Positions 1 through 7,727 of a stretch of DNA of 27,505 nt are shown here, one piece after another; positions within the stretch are counted from its first letter, which is position 1; each line of letters opens with the position of its first letter. The DNA is from UBA4416 sp964541155 (GTDB lineage Bacteria > Bacteroidota > Bacteroidia > B-17B0 > Aurantibacillaceae). The notes under the pieces are model-generated. The model did not search any database. It was given only the letters and a program-made list of their open reading frames with translations, and was not told the origin of the DNA. The position numbers and the translations under genes are program-made. The DNA is taken from NCBI GenBank assembly GCA_964541155.1, contig CAZIPC010000011.1, positions 1-27,505 on the forward strand, in the 5' to 3' direction.

Positions 1-72
1 CCCTCTCCTGGGCTCGAACCAGGGACCCCATGATTAACAGTCATGTGCTCTAACCAGCTGAGCTAAGAAGGA
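1..72 (-). tRNA. tRNA-Asn (GTT), 3' end cut by window edge
   Basis: Read on the minus strand this folds as a tRNA. The 5' acceptor strand TCCTTCT starts at 72 and is followed by the D-arm TAGCTCAG. The anticodon GTT is at 38-36 and the T-arm is CCTGG-TTCGAGC-CCAGG. The 3' acceptor strand AGAGGG pairs with the 5' strand, with one T-G wobble, and runs off the left edge, so the last acceptor base, the discriminator and any CCA are outside the window. The anticodon reads AAC/AAU, hence asparagine. Confidence 0.95.
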
Positions 73-95
73 ATCCTTTTCCCTATTAAGGAGTG

Positions 96-126
96 CAAAT
101 TTAATATCTATTTTGTAAATAAACAA
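96..126 (-). promoter_or_regulatory. Promoter of the tRNA-Asn gene
   Basis: On the minus strand, TAAATTTG (103-96) matches the Bacteroidota -7 element TAnnTTTG exactly. A TTG (126-124) lies 20 bp further upstream as a partial -33 element. The -7 box is about 23 bp before the mature tRNA 5' end. The flank TTAAATTTGCA is shared with the promoter at the right edge of the window. Confidence 0.6.
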
Positions 127-134
127 TATATTTG
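127..134 (+). promoter_or_regulatory. -7 promoter element for the PfkB kinase gene
   Basis: TATATTTG fits the Bacteroidota TAnnTTTG -7 consensus and lies 25 bp before the ATG at 160. I see no well-spaced TTTG -33 element; the nearest one (112-115) is only 11 bp away. The element abuts the divergent tRNA promoter. Confidence 0.45.
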
Positions 135-159
135 TAAAAATTTTTAATCTTTTTTATTT

Positions 160-1083
160 ATGAGTCTTTTAGTAGTGGGTACAGTAGCGTTTGATGCTAT
201 AGAAACACCTTTCGGAAAAACCGATAAAATTGTTGGCGGTGCGGCAAGTTATATAGCTTTGGCGGCTTCGTATTTTACACACGATATTAATTTAGTGTCG
301 GTTGTGGGGGATGATTTTCCACAAGATTTCATGAATACACTTAAAGGTCAAGGAGTTAATTTAGATGGGTTACAGATTAAACAAGGCGAAAAATCATTTT
401 TTTGGAGTGGACGCTATCATAATGATATGAATTCTCGTGATACGCTAGATACTCAATTAAATGTGTTAGGCACCTTTGATCCAATTGTTCCTGATTCTTA
501 TAAAAACTGTGATTTTTTGATGTTAGGGAATTTAATGCCTAGTGTTCAACAAAAAGTATTATCTCAATTAGCAGCACGTCCAAAATTAATTGTATTAGAT
601 ACCATGAATTTTTGGATGGATATCGCGATGCCTGAATTAATGGAAACACTCAAAGGAATTGATGTATTAACTATTAATGATTCAGAAGCTCGTCAATTAT
701 CTGGAGAGTATTCGTTAGTAAAAGCAGCTCAAAAAATATTAGCAATGGGACCAAAAGTATTAGTAATTAAAAAAGGAGAACATGGAGCATTGTTATTTAA
801 TAAAGATGAAGTGTTTTTTGCACCTGCATTACCTTTAGAAGACGTATTTGATCCAACAGGTGCTGGAGATAGTTTTGCTGGAGGTTTTATTGGGTATCTA
901 GCAAAAACTAAAGACATAAGTTTTGAAAACATGAAACGTGCTATTATTTTTGGTTCAGCAATGGCTAGTTTTACTGTCGAAAAATTTGGCACAGAGCGTT
1001 TAATCGGGTTATCTCAAGAAGATGTGTCTAACAGAGTTCAAGAATTTATTGATTTAGTTCAATTTGATATTTCTTTAGTTTAA
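160..1083 (+). CDS. PfkB-family carbohydrate kinase
   Basis: A 307-residue cytosolic kinase of the ribokinase/PfkB fold, which transfers the ATP gamma-phosphate to a sugar or nucleoside hydroxyl. The glycine pair of the substrate site lies at residues 26-27 (VGGAAS). The C-terminal PfkB signature DPTGAGDSFAGGF starts at residue 231, placing the catalytic base at Asp237 and the anion hole at GAGD. The length is normal for the family. The ATG at 160 begins the first beta strand (MSLLVVG) directly and has a -7 element just upstream. The gene is followed by its own terminator, so it looks monocistronic. The substrate cannot be read from sequence; adenosine, ribose or fructose derivatives are all possible. 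Confidence 0.9.
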   Translation: MSLLVVGTVAFDAIETPFGKTDKIVGGAASYIALAASYFTHDINLVSVVGDDFPQDFMNTLKGQGVNLDGLQIKQGEKSFFWSGRYHNDMNSRDTLDTQLNVLGTFDPIVPDSYKNCDFLMLGNLMPSVQQKVLSQLAARPKLIVLDTMNFWMDIAMPELMETLKGIDVLTINDSEARQLSGEYSLVKAAQKILAMGPKVLVIKKGEHGALLFNKDEVFFAPALPLEDVFDPTGAGDSFAGGFIGYLAKTKDISFENMKRAIIFGSAMASFTVEKFGTERLIGLSQEDVSNRVQEFIDLVQFDISLV

Positions 1084-1099
1084 CATGTATTATTTTTTT

Positions 1100-1134
1100 A
1101 AAAAAGCCCTTTGTTTAAAATAAAGGGCTTTTTT
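1100..1134 (+). terminator. Intrinsic terminator after the PfkB kinase
   Basis: The arms AAAAAGCCCTTT and AAAGGGCTTTTT enclose a short AT loop and end in a T run, 17 bp after the PfkB stop codon. Confidence 0.85.
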
Positions 1135-1185
1135 ATTTTGTAAAAATTACAATTAATCAATTATATTAGCATTAAATAAATTATT

Positions 1186-1974
1186 TTGAAATTTTATATA
1201 GTTATATTTTTTTGTTTTATAATAGCTAGCTCATTTGTTTATCAAGCAGTAGAACCATCTTTTGCTATTCGTTTTTCAAAAAAAAATTCACAAATCAAAA
1301 TCGATGCGTTTGGTAATATATATGAAATTAGTCAAAATGAAATTACAAAATATAATTCGTTAGGTATTTTACAAAAAAAATTCAGCACAAAACGTTATGG
1401 TATAATTGATGTGTTAGATGTAACTAATCCATTAAAAATTTTAGTGTATTATAAAGATTTTCAGCAAATTATTTTTTTAGATAATCAATTAACTGCAACA
1501 AGTAATGTAATTTCTTTAGAATCTATGGGCTATGAACAAACTAATATCATTTGCTCATCTAGTAATAATAGTTTTTGGATTTTTGATAAACAAAACAATG
1601 AATTATTGAGATTTAATTCAGATTTAAAACCCCTTGTTAAAACTGGTAATTTGAAGCGTATCTTAGATATAAATATAAATCCTACTTTTATACAAGAGCA
1701 TAATAATTATGTTTATTTAAATTGCCCAAACGAGGGTATTTTAGTATTTGATATTTATGGCACTTACTATAAAACAATTCCAATTAAACAATTAAAAGAG
1801 TTTAATATAATTAATGGAGATGTGTTCTATTATCAGAATAACATCTTAAAACAGTATCAGTCTTCAACGTTTAATACAATAGAAAAGCCTTTTTCTGACA
1901 CACTTATTAAAACTGTTTATTGGCAAAATAATAAATATTATAAACTATATTCAGATTCTTTAATTGTAAAATAA
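1186..1974 (+). CDS. Secreted beta-propeller-like protein of unknown function (TTG start)
   Basis: I do not recognise this 262-residue protein. Residues 1-22 form a hydrophobic signal peptide or anchor (MKFYIVIFFCFIIASSFVYQ). The rest is a series of short beta-rich stretches such as 'IDAFGNIYEIS', 'FWIFDKQNNELLRFNSD' and 'GILVFDIYGTYYKTI', spaced like the blades of an NHL or six-bladed propeller. The start is TTG: an in-frame stop lies at 1177-1179 and the next Met falls deep in the protein, so no ATG could preserve the signal peptide. The stop is 30 bp before the TonB-dependent receptor, so the two are probably co-transcribed. A periplasmic or surface partner of that receptor is an inference from position. 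Confidence 0.7.
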   Translation: MKFYIVIFFCFIIASSFVYQAVEPSFAIRFSKKNSQIKIDAFGNIYEISQNEITKYNSLGILQKKFSTKRYGIIDVLDVTNPLKILVYYKDFQQIIFLDNQLTATSNVISLESMGYEQTNIICSSSNNSFWIFDKQNNELLRFNSDLKPLVKTGNLKRILDININPTFIQEHNNYVYLNCPNEGILVFDIYGTYYKTIPIKQLKEFNIINGDVFYYQNNILKQYQSSTFNTIEKPFSDTLIKTVYWQNNKYYKLYSDSLIVK

Positions 1975-2004
1975 TATTTATAGTAACTTTTACTATTTTA
2001 AAAT

Positions 2005-4467
2005 ATGATAAGAATACTATTTTTAAACTGTTTTTTATTTTTTGTACACATACTATCTTTTTCTCAAGGAGTATATACGCAAGTTGTTAGAGGTCAGGTA
2101 GTAGATAAAGGAACATCTATTGGGCTTCCAGGAGCTTTAATTCGTTTAAAAAACGATACTACTAAAAAACAAATAGCAGTTACTGATGCTAATGGAAATT
2201 TTAAGTTAGAAAAAATTCCAATTGGACGCCGTTCTTTTATTGTATCACTATTAGGTTATAACACACTACCATTAAATGACATTGTTATTTCTTCTGGGAA
2301 AGAAACTTTTCTAACCATTGAATTAGAAGAGTCTTTAGTTCAAATTGATGAAGTTTTAATTAATGCTGATGAACAAAAAGATGTTGTTGGTAGTATGCAA
2401 GCAGTTAATGTTAAAACGTTTAGTATTGAAGAAACAGAGCGTTATCCAGGTTCAAGGCAAGATCCAGCTCGTATGGCTTCAAATTTTGCGGGTGTTCAAG
2501 GTACTAATGATAGTAGAAATGATATAGTTGTTAGAGGTAATTCTCCCTCTGGATTATTATGGAGATTAGAAGAAATTGATATTCCAAACCCTAATCATTT
2601 TGCAGTAGCTGGATCAGCAGGAGGCCCAACAGCTATTATTAATAATAAATATTTAGCAAATTCAGAATTTTACACAGGTGCTTTCCCAGCAAATTACGGC
2701 AATGCTTTAGGTGGTGTGTTTGATTTGAAAATGAGAAATGGAAATAATCAAAAACATGAAAGAACATTTCAGTTTGGATTATTAGGAACCGAATTATCAT
2801 TAGAAGGGCCTATTAATAAACAAACAGGTAGTAGTTATTTTATTAATTACAGATACTCAACATTAAAAATGCTATCGGGATTAAATATTAAATTAGGTAC
2901 AAGCGCTGTTCCTCAATATCAAGATGGAGCTTTTCGATTTAATTTCCCTACTAAAAAATCGGGTATATTTTCTTTAAGCGGAATAGGGGGATTAAGTACT
3001 ATAAAAATCATATTAAGCACACAAACAGAAAGGCCAAAAGAGTTATATGGAGATTTAAATCGAGATCAATATTTTGCTTCTAATATGGGAGTAATTATTT
3101 TAAATCATAGCTATTCCTTTAATAGTAGAACATTAATAAAAACATCATTAGCCTATAGTGGGCAAGGATTAAACGTTGATCATTATTTGGTATTGCGTGA
3201 TAAAAATTTTAAACCAAATGATACATTACCAAAGATATTGGGCTATGATTTTTTAGAAACTAAAACAACATTGTCATGGTATGTAAAGCATAAAATTAAT
3301 TTAAAAAATAGTTTTAAAACTGGTTTTTTTGCTAATTTATTTCAAGTTAATTTTTATGATCAAGTTAAAATTAATTCACGTTATGATACAATTGCTCAAA
3401 TTATAAATGATAAATCGTTTAAAACACGTATTAACTCTCATGCTAGTTTTTATTTACTACAACCGTATTTTGCATTTGTACATAAGTTTAATGAAAAATG
3501 GAGTACTAATTTTGGTGTATTTTCTCAGTATTTATCACTGAGTAATAGTATTGCCATTGAACCTAGATTAAGTTTGCGGTTTCAGTTTAAGCCTCATCAA
3601 TCATTAAGTTTGGCATATGGTATGCATAGCCAAATGCAACCCACTTATATTTATTTTGCTACCCCAGATAGTATAGTAAGAGATGGAATAATATATCCAA
3701 ACTCATCAAAAGTATCAGATAATAAAAATTTGGGATTCAGCAAAAGTCAGCATGCGGTATTAGGCTATGATTTACAGATTTCAAAATATTTTAGAGCTAA
3801 ACTTGAAGCGTATTATCAATATTTATGGAATGTTCCTGTATATTCTATTCCATCAAGTGTTTCGTTGTTAAATAGGGGCGCAAGTTTTAATCGATTTTTT
3901 CCTATTTACAGCATGCAAAATAAAGGAACTGGTTACAATTATGGATTGGAATTTACTCTCGAAAAAATATTTAGTAAACATTATTTCTTTTTGTATTCTG
4001 CTAGTGTATATGATAGTAAATACAAAGCTAGTAATGGAAAAACGTTTAATACTGATTTTAATGGTCAGTATATGATGAATTTATTAGCAGGTATTGAATA
4101 TGAAGTTGGCAGATCTAAAAAGAATTCTATCAATATATCTACTAAATTTACTTATGGCGGAGGTAAACGTTATTCTCCGGTAGATGTTGCTGCAAGTAAC
4201 GCAGTGATGGATGTGGTAGCTGATAATGATAAAGTAAATACATTGCAGTTTAATCCGTATAATCGATTAGATTTTAGAATTGCTTATAAAATTAATTTTA
4301 AAAAAACATCCTATGAAATAGCATTAGATTTGGTGAATGTAATGAATTCTAAAAATGTTTTAGCGTTAAGTTATGCTCCAGATCCTGCAAATGTTAATGC
4401 CGACCCTTTAATAAAAAATTATCAATTAGGATTTTTACCTTTATTTTATGTTAAGGTAGATTTTTAA
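2005..4467 (+). CDS. TonB-dependent outer-membrane receptor with carboxypeptidase-regulatory-like N-domain
   Basis: This 820-residue protein starts with a signal peptide ending near 'SFSQG' (about residues 1-22). A CarboxypepD_reg-like beta-sandwich follows (about 26-115: 'VRGQVVDKG...GLPGALIRLKND...DANGNFKLEKIP'). Next come a plug domain (about 130-250, with 'NDIVVRGNSPSGLLWRLE' and 'GAFPANYGNALGGVFDLKMR') and a beta-barrel to the C-terminal Phe. The family imports large or scarce ligands across the outer membrane using TonB-ExbBD energy. No SusD-like lipoprotein is adjacent, so it is not a classical SusCD pair; its only apparent partner is the propeller-like gene upstream. The ligand is unknown. 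The ATG at 2005 immediately precedes the signal peptide. Confidence 0.9.
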   Translation: MIRILFLNCFLFFVHILSFSQGVYTQVVRGQVVDKGTSIGLPGALIRLKNDTTKKQIAVTDANGNFKLEKIPIGRRSFIVSLLGYNTLPLNDIVISSGKETFLTIELEESLVQIDEVLINADEQKDVVGSMQAVNVKTFSIEETERYPGSRQDPARMASNFAGVQGTNDSRNDIVVRGNSPSGLLWRLEEIDIPNPNHFAVAGSAGGPTAIINNKYLANSEFYTGAFPANYGNALGGVFDLKMRNGNNQKHERTFQFGLLGTELSLEGPINKQTGSSYFINYRYSTLKMLSGLNIKLGTSAVPQYQDGAFRFNFPTKKSGIFSLSGIGGLSTIKIILSTQTERPKELYGDLNRDQYFASNMGVIILNHSYSFNSRTLIKTSLAYSGQGLNVDHYLVLRDKNFKPNDTLPKILGYDFLETKTTLSWYVKHKINLKNSFKTGFFANLFQVNFYDQVKINSRYDTIAQIINDKSFKTRINSHASFYLLQPYFAFVHKFNEKWSTNFGVFSQYLSLSNSIAIEPRLSLRFQFKPHQSLSLAYGMHSQMQPTYIYFATPDSIVRDGIIYPNSSKVSDNKNLGFSKSQHAVLGYDLQISKYFRAKLEAYYQYLWNVPVYSIPSSVSLLNRGASFNRFFPIYSMQNKGTGYNYGLEFTLEKIFSKHYFFLYSASVYDSKYKASNGKTFNTDFNGQYMMNLLAGIEYEVGRSKKNSINISTKFTYGGGKRYSPVDVAASNAVMDVVADNDKVNTLQFNPYNRLDFRIAYKINFKKTSYEIALDLVNVMNSKNVLALSYAPDPANVNADPLIKNYQLGFLPLFYVKVDF

Positions 4468-4487
4468 AGGCAAGTTATTTTGCTTTA
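4465..4487. terminator. Weak hairpin between convergent genes
   Basis: TAAA-g-GCAA and TTGC-TTTA form a short stem with one bulged G around a 6-nt loop, spanning the stop codons of the receptor and the facing lipoprotein gene. It is the only terminator-like structure in this 7-bp gap and may act weakly in both directions. Confidence 0.25.
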
Positions 4488-4678
4488 ACACTTGTATCAA
4501 CTGCTGATTTTGGCTCAATTTTTACTTCGGCCATAGCGGCATCTATTACTTTACCAATAGAATCTGAAATACGGTTTGCATTTTCGTGCATTTTTACTCT
4601 ATCTTCTGCTGCGGGTTTACAATTAATAACTGTTAATGTTATAAATATAGTTAATAGAATGATTTGTATTTTTTTCAT
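4475..4678 (-). CDS. Small lipoprotein, paralogue of the one at 4834-5073
   Basis: A 67-residue protein with a lipoprotein signal peptide: MKKIQ, a hydrophobic core, then 'TVINC' with the candidate lipidated Cys at residue 20. The mature part is only about 48 residues, charged and probably helical. It resembles the neighbouring small lipoprotein: both have C-x-P-x-AE directly after the lipid site, then a 'DSI' and an 'AM.E' motif. No function is recognised. It is convergent with the receptor gene. It has its own upstream gap of about 150 bp holding the neighbour's terminator, so it is probably transcribed separately. Confidence 0.7.
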   Translation of the reverse strand: MKKIQIILLTIFITLTVINCKPAAEDRVKMHENANRISDSIGKVIDAAMAEVKIEPKSAVDTSVKAK

Positions 4679-4779
4679 ATTGAGGGTCTGGTGTTTTATA
4701 ATTCGAATGTAAATATAATTATTGAATGATTAAATAAATTATATATTTCAAATAATTTGTATTTAAGATTATTTAATAA

Positions 4780-4810
4780 AAAAGCTCACGTATATAATAC
4801 GTGAGCTTTT
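4780..4810 (-). terminator. Intrinsic terminator after the 79-residue lipoprotein
   Basis: A perfect 14-bp stem (AAAAGCTCACGTAT / ATACGTGAGCTTTT) with a 3-nt loop lies 23 bp after the minus-strand stop. On the minus strand it runs into TTTTTTATT, which fits termination in that direction; the plus-strand side has only four Ts. Confidence 0.85.
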
Positions 4811-4833
4811 CCTAACTAACTAAACATAAATTT

Positions 4834-5073
4834 TTAGTGTCCTGCATGTGCTTCAGCAGCTGGAGCAGCAGTTTCAGTAGTTGCAGCAGCAGTTGAATCA
4901 GTTGTAGCTTCGTTCATTGCACCTTCTAAGCTTTTTGTTAATTCAGCTTGGATAGAGTCAGCTCTGAATTTTGCTAATTCTTCTTGTTTTGCTTTTTCTT
5001 CAGCTGAAGGGCCACAAGATACTACAGATGTAGCGATGATAGCTACTGCGATAATTGAAAATAATTTTGTCAT
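4834..5073 (-). CDS. Small lipoprotein with Ala/Thr-rich tail
   Basis: A 79-residue protein with a clear lipoprotein signal peptide ('TSVVSC', Cys at residue 20). A charged, probably helical stretch rich in Glu, Lys and Ala follows (about 22-56), then a low-complexity Ala/Thr/Glu tail ending 'AEAHAGH'. It shares C-x-P-x-AE and the 'ADSI...AMNE' pattern with the lipoprotein at 4475-4678, suggesting an old tandem duplication. It should be anchored in a membrane facing the periplasm. No function is recognised. The two His near the C-terminus are suggestive of metal binding but too few to support that claim. Confidence 0.75.
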   Translation of the reverse strand: MTKLFSIIAVAIIATSVVSCGPSAEEKAKQEELAKFRADSIQAELTKSLEGAMNEATTDSTAAATTETAAPAAEAHAGH

Positions 5074-5266
5074 TGTTTTAATGTTTTAAGTTGTTATTTG
5101 AACATTTATACCAAAATTTTAAATAAGTAACCCTAAAAAATTAAAAAATATGTAATTTTTTTACAAGTATTTGAAAATCAATCTGTTATTTTTTTGAAAA
5201 TCAAATTATAATATATTTTAAGGTAAAATATTAAAACATAATAATATTAATAAGAGATAAAATATT

Positions 5267-5839
5267 TTACTTTATTAAAAAGTCATTTACAACTTTTTCA
5301 GCTTTAATAAATGCTTCTTCTAATACTTCATTGAGGATAAACACATCAAATAAATTAGCTGTTTTTAGTTCTTTTTCGGCTTTTTCAACTCTTCTAGCGA
5401 TGCTTTCAGCACTGTCGGTACTTCTAGAGTTTAAACGTTCTTCTAATATTTTAATGCTTGGAGGCATAACAAATACAGCTAATGCTTTTTCGCCAAATTG
5501 TTTTTTTAGGTTTAATCCACCTTCTACATCAATATCAAAAATAACATGTTTACCTTTAGCCCATATTCTTTCAACTTCACTTTTTAATGTTCCGTAGTGT
5601 GTTCCAGCGTATACTTCTTCCCATTCTAAAAACTCTTTATTTTCAATTTTTTCTTTAAACTCATCTATTGTAAGGTAATAATAGTCTTTACCATTTTCTT
5701 CTATTCCTCTTTTTGGTCGGCTAGTGGCAGAAATAGAAAATTCTAACTTATCAGGAAAGGTTTTTAATAGGTGTCTTACAATGGTTGTTTTGCCAGAACC
5801 AGAAGGTGCAGAAAATATAATGAGTTTGCCTTTTTCCAT
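5267..5839 (-). CDS. gmk: Guanylate kinase
   Basis: Phosphorylates GMP to GDP with ATP, an essential step in guanine nucleotide supply. From the ATG at 5839 it has 190 residues, normal for bacterial Gmk. The P-loop 'SAPSGSGKTT' is at residues 10-19. The GMP-binding region follows with 'SATSRPKRGIEENGKDYYY' and 'EWEEVYAGTHYGT', and the lid and core with 'FDIDVEGG' and 'RLNSRSTDS'. A TTG two codons upstream (5845) keeps the frame, but the ATG gives the usual N-terminus just ahead of the P-loop strand, so I use it. It lies 39 bp downstream of uvrC on the same strand and is probably co-transcribed with it. Confidence 0.95.
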   Translation of the reverse strand: MEKGKLIIFSAPSGSGKTTIVRHLLKTFPDKLEFSISATSRPKRGIEENGKDYYYLTIDEFKEKIENKEFLEWEEVYAGTHYGTLKSEVERIWAKGKHVIFDIDVEGGLNLKKQFGEKALAVFVMPPSIKILEERLNSRSTDSAESIARRVEKAEKELKTANLFDVFILNEVLEEAFIKAEKVVNDFLIK

Positions 5840-5878
5840 GGGCAAAGATAATAGTTTTTTTAAAAACTCTGTTAAGCG

Positions 5879-7693
5879 TTATTGATTAAATTGATTTTTA
5901 AAGAAGTTGTAAACTAAATTTGCTTTTGAATTCCCAATAATATCAGCTAATTCAGTAAGTGTAGCTTCTTTAATTTCTTTTACTGATTTTAATTGTGTTA
6001 AAAGCTTTTGAGCTGTTTTATCGTTAATCCCCTTAATTTCTGATAATTCTGTTTTAAAGGTTTCTCTGCTTCTTTTGTTTCGATGGTGTGTAATACCAAA
6101 GCGGTGAGCTTCGTCACGAATGTGTTGTATTATTTTTAGAGTTTCTGATCTTTTGTCTAGATACAAAGGCACTGAGTCTCCAGGAAAATAAATTTCTTCG
6201 AGTCGTTTGGCAATTCCAATAACAGTTACTTTACCCATTAACCCTAATTTTTGTAAACTTATAACTGCTGCGCCAAGTTGTCCTTTTCCGCCATCAATAA
6301 CAATAAGTTGAGGTAATGGAAGTTTTTCTTCGATAACTCGCGAATATCTTCTGTAAATAACTTCTTCCATTGTCGCAAAATCATCAGGCCCTATAACTGT
6401 TTTTACATTAAAGTGTCTGTATTCTTTTTTAGCGGGTTTGCCGTTAATAAAAACAGGCATTGCACTTACAGCATAATCTCCTTGAAAATTAGAATTATCA
6501 AATCCTTCTATATGCCTAGGCTCTTCTTTCATTCGCAAATCTTTCATCATTTGCTGCATAATTCTGTCTGTGTGTCTTTCAGGGTCAATAATTGCTAATT
6601 GTTTTTCTCTTTCGCGTTTATAAGATTCGGCATTTTTAAAACATAGGTCTAATAGATGTTTTTTATCTCCAATTTTAGGAACTATATATTTGGCATTTGT
6701 AAACTTAAATTCTGGTTCAAAAGGAACATATATTTCAGTACTAGATGAGTTAAAACGAGTTCGAATTTCATTAATAGCAAATACCAACATTTCTTCATCA
6801 GTTTCTTCTAATTTCTTTTTTAACTCTATAGTTTGTGCTTGAATGATAGTGCCATTCATGACTTTAAAAAAGTTGATGTAAGCTGTTTTTTCATCACTTA
6901 AAATGGCAAATACATCTGTATTAGTAATTGAAGGATGAACGATAGTAGATTTACTTTGATATTTTTCAAGTAATTCAATTTTCTTTTTTGTGTTAGCAGC
7001 TTGCTCAAATTCTAAATTTTCGGCGTGATCAAGCATTATTTTTTTTAAATCTTTAATAGCAAAATTCACATCGCCTTTAATAATTTCTTTAATATGCTGT
7101 ATTCCTCTATTATATTCTTCGATACTTTGTTTAGCAACGCATGGGGCTTTACATTTTCCTATTTGATATTCAAGACATGAGGTAAATTTTTTCCTGTCAA
7201 TGTTTTCTTGTGTTAAATCCAAATTGCATGTGCGTAGTGGGTATAATTGCTTAATTAAATCAAGAAGGATATACATTGTAGTTACAGAAGGATATGGCCC
7301 GAAATACTCCGATCCATCTTTTTTTAGTTGTCGTGTGTGAAATACTCTGGGAAATCTTTCTTTTTTAATAACAATCCAAGGGTATGTTTTATCATCACGC
7401 AACATAATATTGTATTTTGGCGTGAGGCTTTTTATCAGATTGTTTTCTAAAATTAAGGCATCCATTTCTGTATCTACTTTAATAGTTTTAATATCAACTA
7501 TTTTTTTAACCATAATACGTAATCTATACGTGTCATGTTCTTTAGTAAAATAAGATGTAACTCGTTTTTTTAAATTTTTAGCTTTACCAACATAAAGTAA
7601 ATTATTATCAGCATCGTAATAACGGTATACTCCAGGGGTTTCTGGTAATGTTTTTAGGATACTTTGTATGTGTTCTGAAAAATGTTCTGCCAC
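5879..7693 (-). CDS. uvrC: Excinuclease ABC subunit C
   Basis: Makes both incisions around bulky lesions in UvrABC nucleotide excision repair. The 604-residue protein has all expected parts. The GIY-YIG nuclease is at about 18-100 (GVY 21-23, YVG 34-36, Arg44), and Cys156, 173, 181 and 185 are spaced like the Fe-S ligands described for E. coli UvrC. The UVR UvrB-binding motif is at about 212-245. The RNase H-like endonuclease has Asp399 ('EGFDNSN'), Asp467 ('IDGGKGQL') and His530 ('RDEAHRFG'). C-terminal helix-hairpin-helix repeats lie at about 550-600. The start is GTG at 7693; an in-frame stop lies four codons upstream and no ATG occurs nearby. It is the first gene of the uvrC-gmk unit and is divergent from a glycosyltransferase gene starting only about 34 bp away. 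Confidence 0.96.
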   Translation of the reverse strand: MAEHFSEHIQSILKTLPETPGVYRYYDADNNLLYVGKAKNLKKRVTSYFTKEHDTYRLRIMVKKIVDIKTIKVDTEMDALILENNLIKSLTPKYNIMLRDDKTYPWIVIKKERFPRVFHTRQLKKDGSEYFGPYPSVTTMYILLDLIKQLYPLRTCNLDLTQENIDRKKFTSCLEYQIGKCKAPCVAKQSIEEYNRGIQHIKEIIKGDVNFAIKDLKKIMLDHAENLEFEQAANTKKKIELLEKYQSKSTIVHPSITNTDVFAILSDEKTAYINFFKVMNGTIIQAQTIELKKKLEETDEEMLVFAINEIRTRFNSSSTEIYVPFEPEFKFTNAKYIVPKIGDKKHLLDLCFKNAESYKREREKQLAIIDPERHTDRIMQQMMKDLRMKEEPRHIEGFDNSNFQGDYAVSAMPVFINGKPAKKEYRHFNVKTVIGPDDFATMEEVIYRRYSRVIEEKLPLPQLIVIDGGKGQLGAAVISLQKLGLMGKVTVIGIAKRLEEIYFPGDSVPLYLDKRSETLKIIQHIRDEAHRFGITHHRNKRSRETFKTELSEIKGINDKTAQKLLTQLKSVKEIKEATLTELADIIGNSKANLVYNFFKNQFNQ

Positions 7694-7727
7694 TCTGTAA
7701 AGTTAAATTTTTTACTTAATTTGTAAC

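Noticed and set aside
1182..1188. TATTTTG read as a -7 promoter box
   Set aside because: It is one base short of TAnnTTTG, and a transcript starting downstream of it would lose the signal peptide of the gene starting at 1186.
4850..4915. Repetitive GCAGCAGTT-like sequence suggesting a tandem repeat or CRISPR
   Set aside because: It is the Ala/Thr-rich codon run of the small lipoprotein, with no regular spacers or fixed unit.
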